The position numbers and the translations under genes were made by a program. 64,000 nt of DNA from Sphingobium sp. AP49. Its GTDB lineage: Bacteria; Pseudomonadota; Alphaproteobacteria; Sphingomonadales; Sphingomonadaceae. Below are positions 28,598 to 36,224 of this stretch, in pieces. The DNA is taken from assembly GCF_000281715.2 (NCBI RefSeq), contig NZ_CP124576.1, forward strand, positions 3,417,501 through 3,481,500, written 5' to 3'. A model generated the notes under the pieces. The model was given only the letters and a program-made list of their open reading frames with translations. It ran no database searches and was not told where the DNA came from. Numbering within the stretch: position 1 is the first letter of the stretch; each line of letters starts with the position of its first letter.

Positions 28598-29887
28598 ATG
28601 CGGTTGAGGCAGGCAATGATCGGGCTGGCCTTTCCCCTGCTCGTCGCGGCGCAAGCGCCCACACCCGCCGCGTCCCCCGCCAGCTGGACCGACCCGACCA
28701 CCGGCCACCGCATCGTCCGCGTCGATGACCGGCCCGGCAATTACGGCCTCTACTTCAACTACAACCCCTTCACCCCCGACGGAAAGCGCATGGTCTATCT
28801 GACGCCGGAGGGGATCCGCGTCGCCAACACCAGCGACTGGACCACCCGGCTGGTGCTGAAGGAAAAGGTCGACCGGCTGCTGTTCGTCGGCCACCGCGCC
28901 AATGTCGCTTATTATACCACCAACCCGACCGGCAGCAGCGAGGGCGAACCGTCCTTCATCGTCTGGTCGGTCGATCTCGACAGCGGTAAGCGCCGCCGTA
29001 TCGCGGCAATGCCGGGCGGCCGCATCGAATCCATCAATGCGGACGACACGCTGCTCGCCGGCCATCGCGAACTCGCCCCGCCGCCGCCCGCCATCGCCGC
29101 CCAGGGCAAGCGCGATCCGAAAACCGGCTCGCCCAGCTATAGCGGCACCGACGATCAGGGCCGCCCCCTCTCCTTCGCCGCCGCCAAGGAAAAATGGATG
29201 GAGGCCCGGCTCGCCGCCGGCGTGCCGATGGAAATCTTCGCGATCGACATCGCCACCGGCCAGCAGCGCCGCATCACCGCGTCGAAGGACTGGCTCAACC
29301 ATGTCCAATTCTCGCCGACCGATCCCGATCTGCTGATGTATTGCCATGAGGGTCCCTGGCAGCAGGTCGACCGCATCTGGACCATCCGCACCGACGGCAG
29401 CGCCAAAACCAAGGTGCATCAGCGCATCCTGCAGGGTGAGATTGCCGGCCATGAATATTGGGCGCCCGACGGCCGCACCATCTGGTATGACCTCATCATG
29501 CCACAGGGGATGCGCTGGCTTGCCGGCCATGACGTCGCCAATGGCGCGCGCCGCTGGTATGCGATCCGCCCCGGCCAGGGCTCCTATCATTTCGCCTCAT
29601 CGCCCGACGGCCGCAGCTTCTCCGGCGACGGCGCCAATGACGGCAAATATATCAGCCTCTTCCACCCCCGCCCCGACGACAATCCCCGCGCCCGCAACAC
29701 GCTGGCCGGCGACACGCTGATCGCCACCGGCACGCTGGAGACGGAACGGCTCGTCGATCTCGCAAGCCATGACTACACGCTCGAACCCAACCAGCATTTC
29801 ACGCCGGACGGCAAATGGCTGGTCTATCGCAGCAATGTCGCAGGCAACCCCGCTATCTACGCCGTCGAAATCGCCAAACCCCGCTAG
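28598..29887 (+). CDS. Oligogalacturonate lyase-like beta-propeller protein
   Basis: The 429-residue protein has a signal peptide (L-L-V-A-A-Q near residue 19) and the oligogalacturonate lyase (Ogl) signatures: H-V-Q-F-S-P-T-D-P-D-L-L-M-Y-C-H-E-G-P-W, then V-D-R-I-W-T-I-R-T-D-G, and G-H-E-Y-W-A-P-D-G-R-T-I-W-Y-D near residue 290. Ogl enzymes cleave unsaturated digalacturonate by beta-elimination using Mn and several His residues within a seven-bladed propeller. The known enzymes are cytoplasmic, so a signal peptide is notable. GGGAGG precedes ATG 28598. No other pectin gene is nearby, so the substrate is open. Confidence 0.78.
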   Translation: MRLRQAMIGLAFPLLVAAQAPTPAASPASWTDPTTGHRIVRVDDRPGNYGLYFNYNPFTPDGKRMVYLTPEGIRVANTSDWTTRLVLKEKVDRLLFVGHRANVAYYTTNPTGSSEGEPSFIVWSVDLDSGKRRRIAAMPGGRIESINADDTLLAGHRELAPPPPAIAAQGKRDPKTGSPSYSGTDDQGRPLSFAAAKEKWMEARLAAGVPMEIFAIDIATGQQRRITASKDWLNHVQFSPTDPDLLMYCHEGPWQQVDRIWTIRTDGSAKTKVHQRILQGEIAGHEYWAPDGRTIWYDLIMPQGMRWLAGHDVANGARRWYAIRPGQGSYHFASSPDGRSFSGDGANDGKYISLFHPRPDDNPRARNTLAGDTLIATGTLETERLVDLASHDYTLEPNQHFTPDGKWLVYRSNVAGNPAIYAVEIAKPR

Positions 29888-29958
29888 GCCGCGCGCGGAC
29901 AAGCCCGGCGCCCGCCGAATGGCGAGGATGGGTGGGGTGCGCAATGCCCCTTATCCCA

Positions 29959-30070
29959 TCATCCCAGCGAAGGCTGGCATCTCAGGCAGGCGCACGCGAC
30001 ATAAACGGATAGCGCAAGACGGCTGGCCTCTTTCTGCCACCGCCTGAGACCCGAGCCTTCGCTGGGGTGA
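29959..30070. repeat. Palindromic intergenic repeat, AGCGAAGGCTGG type
   Basis: Left arm 29959-29987 and right arm 30042-30070 are near-perfect inverted copies, about 29 bases each, with a 54-base spacer. A truncated relative (CATGCCAGCGCAGGCTGGCA) occurs at 50477-50496, so this is a dispersed family. Confidence 0.8.
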
Positions 30071-30120
30071 CGGAGTTGGAGTGGCTAAGCGCCAGATTGT
30101 TTTGGCAGTTCTTCATACCC

Positions 30121-30193
30121 CTTTCTCCGCGCTCTTCGCGGCTCCGCGTGATTCATTATTCGCGCGGAGCCGCGAAGAGCGCGGAGGAGAAAG
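30121..30193. repeat. Long inverted repeat, 28-base arms
   Basis: Arms 30121-30148 and 30163-30193 are complementary except for a three-base insertion in the right arm; the loop is 14 bases and AT-rich. It could form a very stable hairpin in RNA or a cruciform. Confidence 0.85.
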
Positions 30194-30250
30194 AAGGAAG
30201 GGCGGGAATGGTGGGAAGCGGAATGACCGGATTGAAGCGGAAAATTGCGG

Positions 30251-30550
30251 TTAGCGGAACTCGCGCAACACCTGCTGTACAGCAAGTTCAATTGCCCTCA
30301 ATGACTGTTTAAACATGGCAATTGCGTAGCAAACGAGCGCGACCATGAAGCCGAAACCGAGCCAGTCCCCTTCACCGAAAATCCAGTTACCCATCCATCC
30401 CCCAACGATGAGGAATAAGACCGTGCAATAGCGTGGCAGGGTAAACGGAAACGAATACATAATGCGCTCAGCAACCTGCCGTTCGTTGCCGATCTGGGCA
30501 GGGGAAAGCAACCCTGGCAGCATCCTGATCCCAAATGCCCCGTCGAACAT
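30251..30550 (-). CDS. Small membrane protein, unknown function
   Basis: A 99-residue protein with two hydrophobic segments (about 35-55 and 60-80) and an amphipathic C-terminus. The frame is open upstream to 30652, but ATG 30550 has GGGAGG ten bases before it and overlaps the stop of the 40-codon gene upstream as TAATG, so I take that start. Translational coupling to that gene is likely. Codon use is less GC-biased than in the core genes. Not recognised as a family. Confidence 0.55.
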   Translation of the reverse strand: MFDGAFGIRMLPGLLSPAQIGNERQVAERIMYSFPFTLPRYCTVLFLIVGGWMGNWIFGEGDWLGFGFMVALVCYAIAMFKQSLRAIELAVQQVLREFR

Positions 30551-30672
30551 TAGTAGCGTGCCTCCCAAGGCAAGGGTAAGCCCGTCTGCCGGGGAACAGC
30601 ATCCCACGCCGCAGGAAACATCAGTAGGGCTGCGATGAACAGCATGAACCATATCGACTGAAAAACCCGCAT
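30550..30672 (-). CDS. Forty-residue signal-peptide or membrane-anchor protein
   Basis: A short frame beginning M-R-V-F-Q-S-I-W-F-M-L-F-I with a hydrophobic helix over residues 3-21 and a polar tail ending W-E-A-R-Y. Its TAA stop shares two bases with the ATG of the next gene (TAATG). That coupling, the clean hydrophobic N-terminus and the absence of stops support it, although no strong ribosome binding site is seen. It could be a leader peptide that controls the downstream membrane protein. Confidence 0.45.
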   Translation of the reverse strand: MRVFQSIWFMLFIAALLMFPAAWDAVPRQTGLPLPWEARY

Positions 30673-30709
30673 TAGGTCACTCTTAATGGCGAGGTGAACG
30701 TCTACAAGT

Positions 30710-30808
30710 GGTCGCTTCGCGCCGGGCAGCTTTCCCGCCCAGGAGCGGACGGGCAGCTATCGGGGGAGCGAGGCGCCAGGCGCGCCGGTGAACGGCGATC
30801 GAGGGTGG
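30710..30808. repeat. ~100-base direct repeat, copy 1 (left of M28 peptidase)
   Basis: It begins with the 20 bases GGTCGCTTCGCGCCGGGCAG, which recur exactly at 32049. The two copies then stay alignable through GCGCTATCGG/GCAGCTATCGG, GGCGCCAGGCG and GATCGAGGGTGG/GATCGGGGTGGG. Both have the same orientation and flank the peptidase gene. Confidence 0.85.
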
Positions 30809-30893
30809 TTAGCGGACTGGCGGCTATTGGAGCCACAGTGTAGAAATTTGCCGGAGGGGGATGTGTCCTCCCGACTCATGCTATGCAGCAACG

Positions 30894-31925
30894 ATGAAGA
30901 TACCAAACGTCTCCAGTGAAACCGTGATACGGCTGACGGCCATAGGGCTTCTGCTTCTACTTTTCGGACTGCCAACCGGTGTGTTCATTTGGATGACCGC
31001 TGTGCCGGGGCAATCGTATCTCGGTCCGTTGCCCCCTTTGACATTAGACCAGTCGCGCCTGACGGAGTCGTTGAAAGCAGATGTAGCAGCCATTGCTAGT
31101 AGGCCGCACAACCTGCAGTATCCAAGGGCATTGGAAGCTGCTGCTCGTCATCTAGAGCAAGAATTGGAGGCGGCTGACTATGACGTTCAGCGTCAATACT
31201 ATGAGGCGAGTGGACGTCCGGTGCGGAATATCGAAGTGGTTCTCCAACCGATGTCGGAAACTGCCAGAACTTTGGTTATTGGAGCACATTATGACAGCGC
31301 AGGTGACGCGCCCGGTGCAAACGACAATGGTTCAGGTGCAGCGGCACTGCTAGCGCTCGCTAGGCGCATGACGGACCTGCGCGGTAGAACGCCAATCAAG
31401 ATAAGGTTGGTGTTTTTTGTCAATGAAGAGCCGCCATTCTTCCAAACGTCGAAAATGGGGAGTGCTGTCTATGCAAAACAACTCCGCCAATCCGGTGAAG
31501 ATGTCTTGGGCATGATATCATTGGAAACAATGGGCTACTACAGCGACCAACCCGGAAGCCAGCATTACCCATTCCCGCTTGGACTTCGCTATCCCGGCAC
31601 AGGAAATTTCGTTGCGTTCGTTGGTATGCTTCCATCGCGGTCATTTGTCCGTCAAACCGTAGAAGCATTTCGAAAAGAAGCCCGCTTCCCAAGCATTGGG
31701 GGCGTCGCGCCGGGCGCACTTCAAGGCATCGGTTGGTCTGATCATTGGTCATTCGCTAATGAAGGCATTCCTGCGCTGATGGTTACAGACACTGCCCCAT
31801 TCCGGTATCCCTATTATCACACCACACGGGACGCACCGGACAAGATCAATTACCAGCGACTGGCCCGCGTCGTGTCTGGACTAGAATCATTGATACGTCG
31901 CTGGCCCAGTTCACCATCGCAATAG
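30894..31925 (+). CDS. M28 family zinc metallopeptidase, membrane-anchored
   Basis: The 343-residue protein has one N-terminal transmembrane helix (about 13-32) and an M28 aminopeptidase domain. The two-zinc ligand set is visible: His in G-A-H-Y-D-S near 131, the bridging Asp in G-A-N-D-N-G-S-G near 143, the Glu pair in V-N-E-E-P near 178, an acidic ligand in S-L-E-T-M-G near 210 and His in Y-Y-H-T-T-R-D near 309. The active site should face the periplasm. ATG 30894 lacks a good ribosome site; an in-frame ATG at 30861 sits right after GGAGGGGG. Codon usage is visibly less GC-rich than in the neighbours, suggesting transfer. Confidence 0.85.
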   Translation: MKIPNVSSETVIRLTAIGLLLLLFGLPTGVFIWMTAVPGQSYLGPLPPLTLDQSRLTESLKADVAAIASRPHNLQYPRALEAAARHLEQELEAADYDVQRQYYEASGRPVRNIEVVLQPMSETARTLVIGAHYDSAGDAPGANDNGSGAAALLALARRMTDLRGRTPIKIRLVFFVNEEPPFFQTSKMGSAVYAKQLRQSGEDVLGMISLETMGYYSDQPGSQHYPFPLGLRYPGTGNFVAFVGMLPSRSFVRQTVEAFRKEARFPSIGGVAPGALQGIGWSDHWSFANEGIPALMVTDTAPFRYPYYHTTRDAPDKINYQRLARVVSGLESLIRRWPSSPSQ

Positions 31926-32048
31926 AGCGTTGCAGCCGTTTTCGGTTTCAGGTCTGGAGGGTGAAGGCGCTTCGCATATTGAATAGATGGCGCGACGGCG
32001 AATGTCTGCAACTGGGGGTAAGCAGTATTCTTCGGAATGGCAAAAAAT

Positions 32049-32146
32049 GGTCGCTTCGCGCCGGGCAGGTTTCCACCCAGGAGCAGACCGAGCGCTATCG
32101 GGACAGCAGGGCGCCAGGCGGCCTAGCGAACCGCGATCGGGGTGGG
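32049..32146. repeat. ~100-base direct repeat, copy 2 (right of M28 peptidase)
   Basis: The second copy of the element at 30710-30808, same orientation, beginning 124 bases after the peptidase stop codon. Short open frames crossing it are not credible genes. Confidence 0.85.
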
Positions 32147-32213
32147 TTTCAGACAGTCCGGTTCTGTTCGATATACGCACAATAGCGGACCTAGCTTTGA
32201 GCGAACTAGCGTC

Positions 32214-32555
32214 TCATTTCTGATGCTTTTGTATATCGTCCATTTCAGTATCAGGCATTACGAAGAACGACAGATCAACGCACTCACCGTTGTCAAAATC
32301 TGCGTTGACCATTTCTGCCGCATCGCCTGAAAATGAAACCCCCGCATTGCGCGGGCGCTTGCCCTCAAAACGGCTCTCGTCATTTTCTAACGTCATTAAC
32401 ACGTGGCAATGATAGACGTCCTCAGCCGGAGAATCGATAAGCCAAGACAGTTGGTCGCGGAGGTCCATTAATGCCTGACGGTTGGCATAGACGTTCAGCC
32501 CATCTCGGGCGAAATTCAAGCAAATCCGAGATTTATTGTTTGCTTCAGGTCTCAT
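32214..32555 (-). CDS. Small acidic protein resembling Imm32-type immunity proteins
   Basis: A 113-residue soluble protein opening M-R-P-E-A-N-N-K-S-R. The pattern A-R-D-G-L-N-V-Y-A-N-R-Q-A-L-M-D-L-R-D-Q-L followed by Y-H-C-H-V-L-M and L-S-F-F-V-M recalls the Imm32 family found with polymorphic toxins. That likeness is from memory of the pattern only. No toxin gene is visible nearby, so it may be an orphan immunity gene or something else. The ATG at 32555 is preceded by TGGGA; a GTG four codons upstream is the alternative. Composition is lower in GC than the chromosome average here. Confidence 0.5.
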   Translation of the reverse strand: MRPEANNKSRICLNFARDGLNVYANRQALMDLRDQLSWLIDSPAEDVYHCHVLMTLENDESRFEGKRPRNAGVSFSGDAAEMVNADFDNGECVDLSFFVMPDTEMDDIQKHQK

Positions 32556-32567
32556 TACGCATCCCAC

Positions 32568-33004
32568 TCACGTTAATTCCGTGTTATTCGATTGTTTAGC
32601 GGGCTGATATTTACCGATCTACTAACGGTCTACCTCAGACGGGCAGCGTATTGTGGCATGACCGCTTCTGGGGATCGAAGAATGGAAACTGAACGACAAT
32701 CTCTGGTCGTTAGCCGTCAAAACCCAATATCGTCATTGCGAGCGTAGCGAAGCAATCCACCGGCGCGAGATGGATTGCTTCGCTACGCTCGCAATGACGG
32801 GGGATGGCCGTTTGCAGACCGTCCGAATTTGCCCCAGCGGCGCAGAACCAAAGAATAGCGCCTGATTCACGCCACCGGCAAAATCGCGAAGTCACATCGA
32901 AGGGTAAACACACCCTTGAGCCCATTCCCTCATATTTCGGTAACAGCTTCCCCGTCAGGCTGCCGCCGCGGCGCGCCCGCATTCCTTCCTGCCGGACCCT
33001 TGCC
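32568..33004. other. 437-base intergenic region with a palindromic repeat
   Basis: No gene is supported. The central part holds the palindrome at 32731-32799. The upstream frame of the following gene is open through 32804-33004 but shows no protein-like features, so I treat it as non-coding. Confidence 0.6.
32731..32799. repeat. Perfect palindromic REP-like element
   Basis: Arms 32731-32759 and 32771-32799 are exact 29-base inverted copies (core GCGAGCGTAGCGAAGCAATC) around an 11-base spacer. This is a widely dispersed type of intergenic palindrome in proteobacterial genomes. Confidence 0.9.
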
Positions 33005-33979
33005 ATGCGCCGCCCCACCACCAGCTTTCTCGCCTCCAACTTCCTCGACAGCGCCTTCGGCCACGGCGCGGACGGCCGCCCGCTGTTCATGCCGTTCGGC
33101 CTGATCGGCGGCCAATATGCCATCCCCGACATGGCCACCGCGCAGCGCCTGCGCCGCGGCGTCGCGCGCCTGCTGCCGCTCGCCCTGCTGCCGATGCTCT
33201 GCCTGCTCGCGCTGTTCCTGCCACCTGTCCGCAACGCCTACGCCCTGCCGCTGCTCGGCGCGATGGCGGCCAGCTTCGCGCTGTTCAGCATCACCTTCTT
33301 CCTCTGGGTCCGCCACGCCACGCGCGGCCTGCAGCGCGTCGATCGCGCGCGACAAGGCATCCCCGCCCTGCTCGATCCCGACGAGGCGCTCGCCCGCCGC
33401 CTGCTCGACCGCGTCCGTCCGCCGCGCACCCGATCGGCCGAAGAGACGCTGGGCCTGCTCGCCGGCTTTGCCTGCCAGATGCTGCTGCGCCATCGCGCCG
33501 AACAGGCGGGCACGCCGGCCCCGCTGATCGAGGTCGCGACCCATGACGGGCGACTGCGCTATTTCGGCGATGCCTTGAATGGCCTGCTTGCCGAATATCC
33601 CGGCTCGCTCTGGGCGGGCGTGGGCGATGGCAAGCCGCAACTGCTGCTCGGCCCGCTCTTCCGCGAGATGACCGATGCCTGTGTCGGCGATGATCCCGAC
33701 TATGCGCAGATGATCGCGCTGCTCCAGCGCCACTGGACCGCGACCGCGCTCATCCTGCGCGGCCAGGGCGTCGTGATCGACCGCTGGCCCGATCTCTTCG
33801 CCCGCGCCCTCCAGCTTGCGGCGCAGGACAGCGACGACAGCTCGCTCAAGCCCGCCCTGCTCTTCATGCGCGCCGCCATCGCCATGTCGAAAATGGACCC
33901 GGCGGAAATATTGGTGCCCGACCAGCCCGCCGGCGATCCGCTCAGGCGCTCGCGGCCGACGTCTCGCACAACGCCTTGA
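33005..33979 (+). CDS. Membrane protein of unknown function
   Basis: A 324-residue protein with two hydrophobic helices near residues 55-72 and 80-100, then a soluble Leu/Arg/Asp-rich domain. Near the N-terminus is a motif F-M-P-F-G-L-I-G-G-Q-Y-A-I-P. No family is recognised. The start at 33005 (M-R-R-P-T-T) is chosen because upstream codons look non-coding; there is no clear ribosome site. The 3' end runs 38 bases into the convergent SRPBCC gene, so the last dozen codons are constrained by two genes. Confidence 0.65.
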   Translation: MRRPTTSFLASNFLDSAFGHGADGRPLFMPFGLIGGQYAIPDMATAQRLRRGVARLLPLALLPMLCLLALFLPPVRNAYALPLLGAMAASFALFSITFFLWVRHATRGLQRVDRARQGIPALLDPDEALARRLLDRVRPPRTRSAEETLGLLAGFACQMLLRHRAEQAGTPAPLIEVATHDGRLRYFGDALNGLLAEYPGSLWAGVGDGKPQLLLGPLFREMTDACVGDDPDYAQMIALLQRHWTATALILRGQGVVIDRWPDLFARALQLAAQDSDDSSLKPALLFMRAAIAMSKMDPAEILVPDQPAGDPLRRSRPTSRTTP

Positions 33980-34409
33980 ACTGGGCCATCATCTCGTCCC
34001 AACCGGGATGGAAGCCCATTTCCTCATGCCGCGCTTTCGCCTCCGCGTCCCAATGGCGCGCGGTCGCGGTGAAGCGGGTGCCATCGCCCTCCGCCGTAAA
34101 GTCCCAGATCGCGGTCATGAACGGGCTCTGCGGCACCCAGCCGGCGGCATAGGCATCGGTCGTCACCACCCGCGCATTGGGCACCACCTCCAGAAATATG
34201 CCCTCCATCGGCCCGGTCTCCTCGCCATCCGGCCCGAACATCTGCACCGCGCTGCGGCCGCCGGGGCGCATATCCTCCTCGATCACCTCGGCGCGCCAGG
34301 GCTTGGGGCAGAACCATTCGTCCTTCAGGTCGGTCCACACCTTCCAGCAAATCTCGCGCGGCGCCTCGATCAGGCAGGTGACCGACAATATATGCTCCGC
34401 CCCGCTCAT
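33942..34409 (-). CDS. SRPBCC/AHSA1-like domain protein
   Basis: A 155-residue single-domain protein with the SRPBCC/AHSA1 pattern: I-E-A-P-R-E-I-C-W-K-V-W-T-D at the start, then W-F-C-P-K-P-W, a central beta sheet and a long C-terminal helix with H-P-G-W-D-E-M-M. The helix-grip fold binds hydrophobic ligands. It overlaps the upstream PhnB-like gene by ATGA and is the last gene of a five-gene run of small enzyme-like proteins on this strand. Confidence 0.85.
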   Translation of the reverse strand: MSGAEHILSVTCLIEAPREICWKVWTDLKDEWFCPKPWRAEVIEEDMRPGGRSAVQMFGPDGEETGPMEGIFLEVVPNARVVTTDAYAAGWVPQSPFMTAIWDFTAEGDGTRFTATARHWDAEAKARHEEMGFHPGWDEMMAQFKALCETSAASA

Positions 34410-34897
34410 GCCGCCTCTCCCAGGAACGCCGCATGCATCGCGGCCGTGTCCAGCTTCTGCATCGTCATCATCACCTGCATCATGCGCGCAATGCCGGTGC
34501 GGTCGCCGGTGTGATAATTGTCCATGATCTGGCGCGTCACCAATTGCCAGGAGAGGCCATATTTGTCGGTCACCCAGCCGCACGGGCCGGCCTTGCCGCC
34601 GTCACCGGTCAGCCGGTCGAAATAGCCATCCAGCTCGGCCTGGTCCGCGCACGCCACCGACAGCGATATCGCCTCGTCAAAGCTGAATTGCGGCCCGCCG
34701 TTCAGCGCCTGATAGCTTTGCCCGAACAGGCTGAACTCGACCAGCAGCACGCTCCCCCCCGGCAGCGGCGAAGGCGACGGGTTTTCCTCGGGATAATAGC
34801 TCACATGGTCGACCGACCCGCCGAACAGCGACGCATAATAATGCGCCGCCTCCTCGGCCCGGCCGTCGAACCACAGGCAGGGGGAAATCTTGTCCAT
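34406..34897 (-). CDS. VOC superfamily PhnB-like protein
   Basis: A 163-residue protein with the PhnB/3-demethylubiquinone-methyltransferase-like VOC pattern: P-C-L-W-F-D-G-R-A-E-E-A-A-H-Y-Y at the start, Q-A-L-N-G-G-P-Q-F in the middle and G-W-V-T-D-K-Y-G-L-S-W-Q-L-V near residue 115. The function of this branch is not settled. The start ATG shares its A with the stop of the upstream VOC gene (TGATG); a GTG one codon earlier is possible. Coupled translation with both neighbours is expected. Confidence 0.85.
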   Translation of the reverse strand: MDKISPCLWFDGRAEEAAHYYASLFGGSVDHVSYYPEENPSPSPLPGGSVLLVEFSLFGQSYQALNGGPQFSFDEAISLSVACADQAELDGYFDRLTGDGGKAGPCGWVTDKYGLSWQLVTRQIMDNYHTGDRTGIARMMQVMMTMQKLDTAAMHAAFLGEAA

Positions 34898-35688
34898 CAC
34901 CCTTCTCCCTTGCTGCCGACCAGCGCGAACATCGCCCCCTGCGGATCGGCCGCCTGGATGATCCAGGCGCCGCCCGGCACCTCCATCGGTCCCTGCATCA
35001 CGCTGCCTCCCCCGGCCGTCACCCGCGCGACCGCCGCATCGATGTCGCCGACGGTGAAGTAGAACAGCCAGAGCGGCACCGGCACTGGTTCGGGACGCGG
35101 CATGATGCCGCCGGTCATGCCGTCAAAGTCCGTCGAACCGGTCTGCGAGACAAGCTGATAGCTACCCATCGCGCCCATATCCATGGCCTCGCCCTTCGAC
35201 CAGCCGAACTGGCCGGTGTAGAAGGCCAGATCCTTGTCGAAATCGCCGGCATATAGCTCGTGCCAGCCGACATGACCCAGCGCCGTGAGTGGCGGCGCGT
35301 CCATCCCGTCGGGGCTCGATCCCTTGAGCAGCATGAAGATCGCGCCGCCCGGATCGGCCATCACAGCAAAGCGGCCAACGCCCGGAATATCCTCGGGCGG
35401 CCGCTTCACGCTGCCGCCGGCATCGGTCAGTCTTGTGGCATCGGCGTCGACATCGGCCGACCCGACATAGCCGCCCCACCAGGGCGTCATGCCGCAATCC
35501 TTCGCCTCGGCGGGGATCGCCATCACCCCGCCCAGCGGCCCGGCGCTGCCGCTGACGACATGATAGTCGCCATCCGGGCCAAAGGGCTGCGAAGTCCAGC
35601 CAACGACATCGCCATAGAAGGCCAGCGCCGCCTGGGGATCGCTGGTCATCAGTTCATACCAGAAGAATTTGCCGCTAAAGTCGGTCAT
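34897..35688 (-). CDS. VOC family protein with two glyoxalase-like domains
   Basis: The 263-residue protein has two VOC domains in tandem. The first starts F-F-W-Y-E-L-M-T-S-D-P-Q-A-A-L-A-F-Y and the second W-H-E-L-Y-A-G-D-F-D-K-D-L-A-F-Y. Each has the closing strand pattern (D-P-G-G-A-I-F-M-L and D-P-Q-G-A-M-F-A-L). These beta-alpha-beta modules usually bind a metal and a small hydrophobic substrate. ATG 35688 is preceded by GGGAG; the longer frame to 35793 crosses a dispersed repeat and is not real. Confidence 0.88.
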   Translation of the reverse strand: MTDFSGKFFWYELMTSDPQAALAFYGDVVGWTSQPFGPDGDYHVVSGSAGPLGGVMAIPAEAKDCGMTPWWGGYVGSADVDADATRLTDAGGSVKRPPEDIPGVGRFAVMADPGGAIFMLLKGSSPDGMDAPPLTALGHVGWHELYAGDFDKDLAFYTGQFGWSKGEAMDMGAMGSYQLVSQTGSTDFDGMTGGIMPRPEPVPVPLWLFYFTVGDIDAAVARVTAGGGSVMQGPMEVPGGAWIIQAADPQGAMFALVGSKGEG

Positions 35689-35710
35689 CCTCTTTCTCCC
35701 GAAACTATCA

Positions 35711-35820
35711 CCGTTCGTGCTGAGTAGGGACTGAGCGAAGTCGAAGTCCCGTATCGAAGCATCTTTCGCCCCCTTCGATACGCCCCTTCGCATGGCTCAG
35801 GGGCTACTCAGGGCGAACGG
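35711..35820. repeat. Dispersed palindromic repeat, GAGCGAAGTCGAAG type, copy 1
   Basis: Outer arms 35711-35727 and 35804-35820 are inverted copies (CCGTTCGTGCTGAGTAG against CTACTCAGGGCGAACGG) with GAGCGAAGTCGAAG inside. Related copies lie at 50295-50400 and 54295-54389. It separates the VOC gene from the DUF1428 gene. Confidence 0.85.
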
Positions 35821-35831
35821 ATGCAGAGATC

Positions 35832-36194
35832 TCAACCCTTTTCGTCGACCAGCACCTCGAACCCGCCATAGATCAGCCGCGCGCCGATGAAGGGCATGTC
35901 CTCGCCCTCCTTGGGCTGCATGCGCTCGTCCTTCATCACCTTCTCGGCGCCGGCATCGCGGGTCGCCTTGTCGGGCCATTCGATCCAGGAGAAGACGACT
36001 TCCTCCGCCTCTTCGGCGATCACGGCGGTGCGGAAATCATTGACCTTGCCGGGCTTGATGTCGTTGCCCCAGCATTCGACCACGCGCAGCGCGCCATATT
36101 CGATGAAGATCGGCGCGGCAAAGGCCGCGATCTCCCGATAGCGTTCCTTGTTGCCCTTGGGCACCGGGATCACGAACCCGTCCATATAGCTCAT
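35832..36194 (-). CDS. DUF1428 family protein
   Basis: A 120-residue protein starting M-S-Y-M-D-G-F-V-I-P-V-P and including A-L-R-V-V-E-C-W-G-N-D-I and M-P-F-I-G-A-R-L-I-Y-G-G-F. This is the complete pattern of DUF1428, a small ferredoxin-like alpha/beta family of unknown biochemistry that often sits with VOC and PhnB-like genes, as here. It is the second gene of the run starting at 36671; a dispersed repeat lies between it and the next gene. Confidence 0.88.
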   Translation of the reverse strand: MSYMDGFVIPVPKGNKERYREIAAFAAPIFIEYGALRVVECWGNDIKPGKVNDFRTAVIAEEAEEVVFSWIEWPDKATRDAGAEKVMKDERMQPKEGEDMPFIGARLIYGGFEVLVDEKG

Positions 36195-36224
36195 CGTCTC
36201 TCTCCTTGTGCAAGGTCGTCGACA

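Larger units (their letters stand above)
29888..30250. other. 363-base intergenic region made mostly of two palindromic repeats
   Basis: No gene is visible. The region is occupied by the inverted-repeat elements at 29959-30070 and 30121-30193, each able to form a long hairpin. The rest is short spacer sequence. Confidence 0.75.

Noticed and set aside
31961..32223. Small open frames downstream of the M28 peptidase
   Set aside because: They run through repeat copy 2 and differ in frame from each other, with no protein-like features.
30700..32560. Transposon or integron carrying the M28 peptidase
   Set aside because: The flanking repeats are direct, but there is no transposase, integrase, terminal inverted repeat or target-site duplication.
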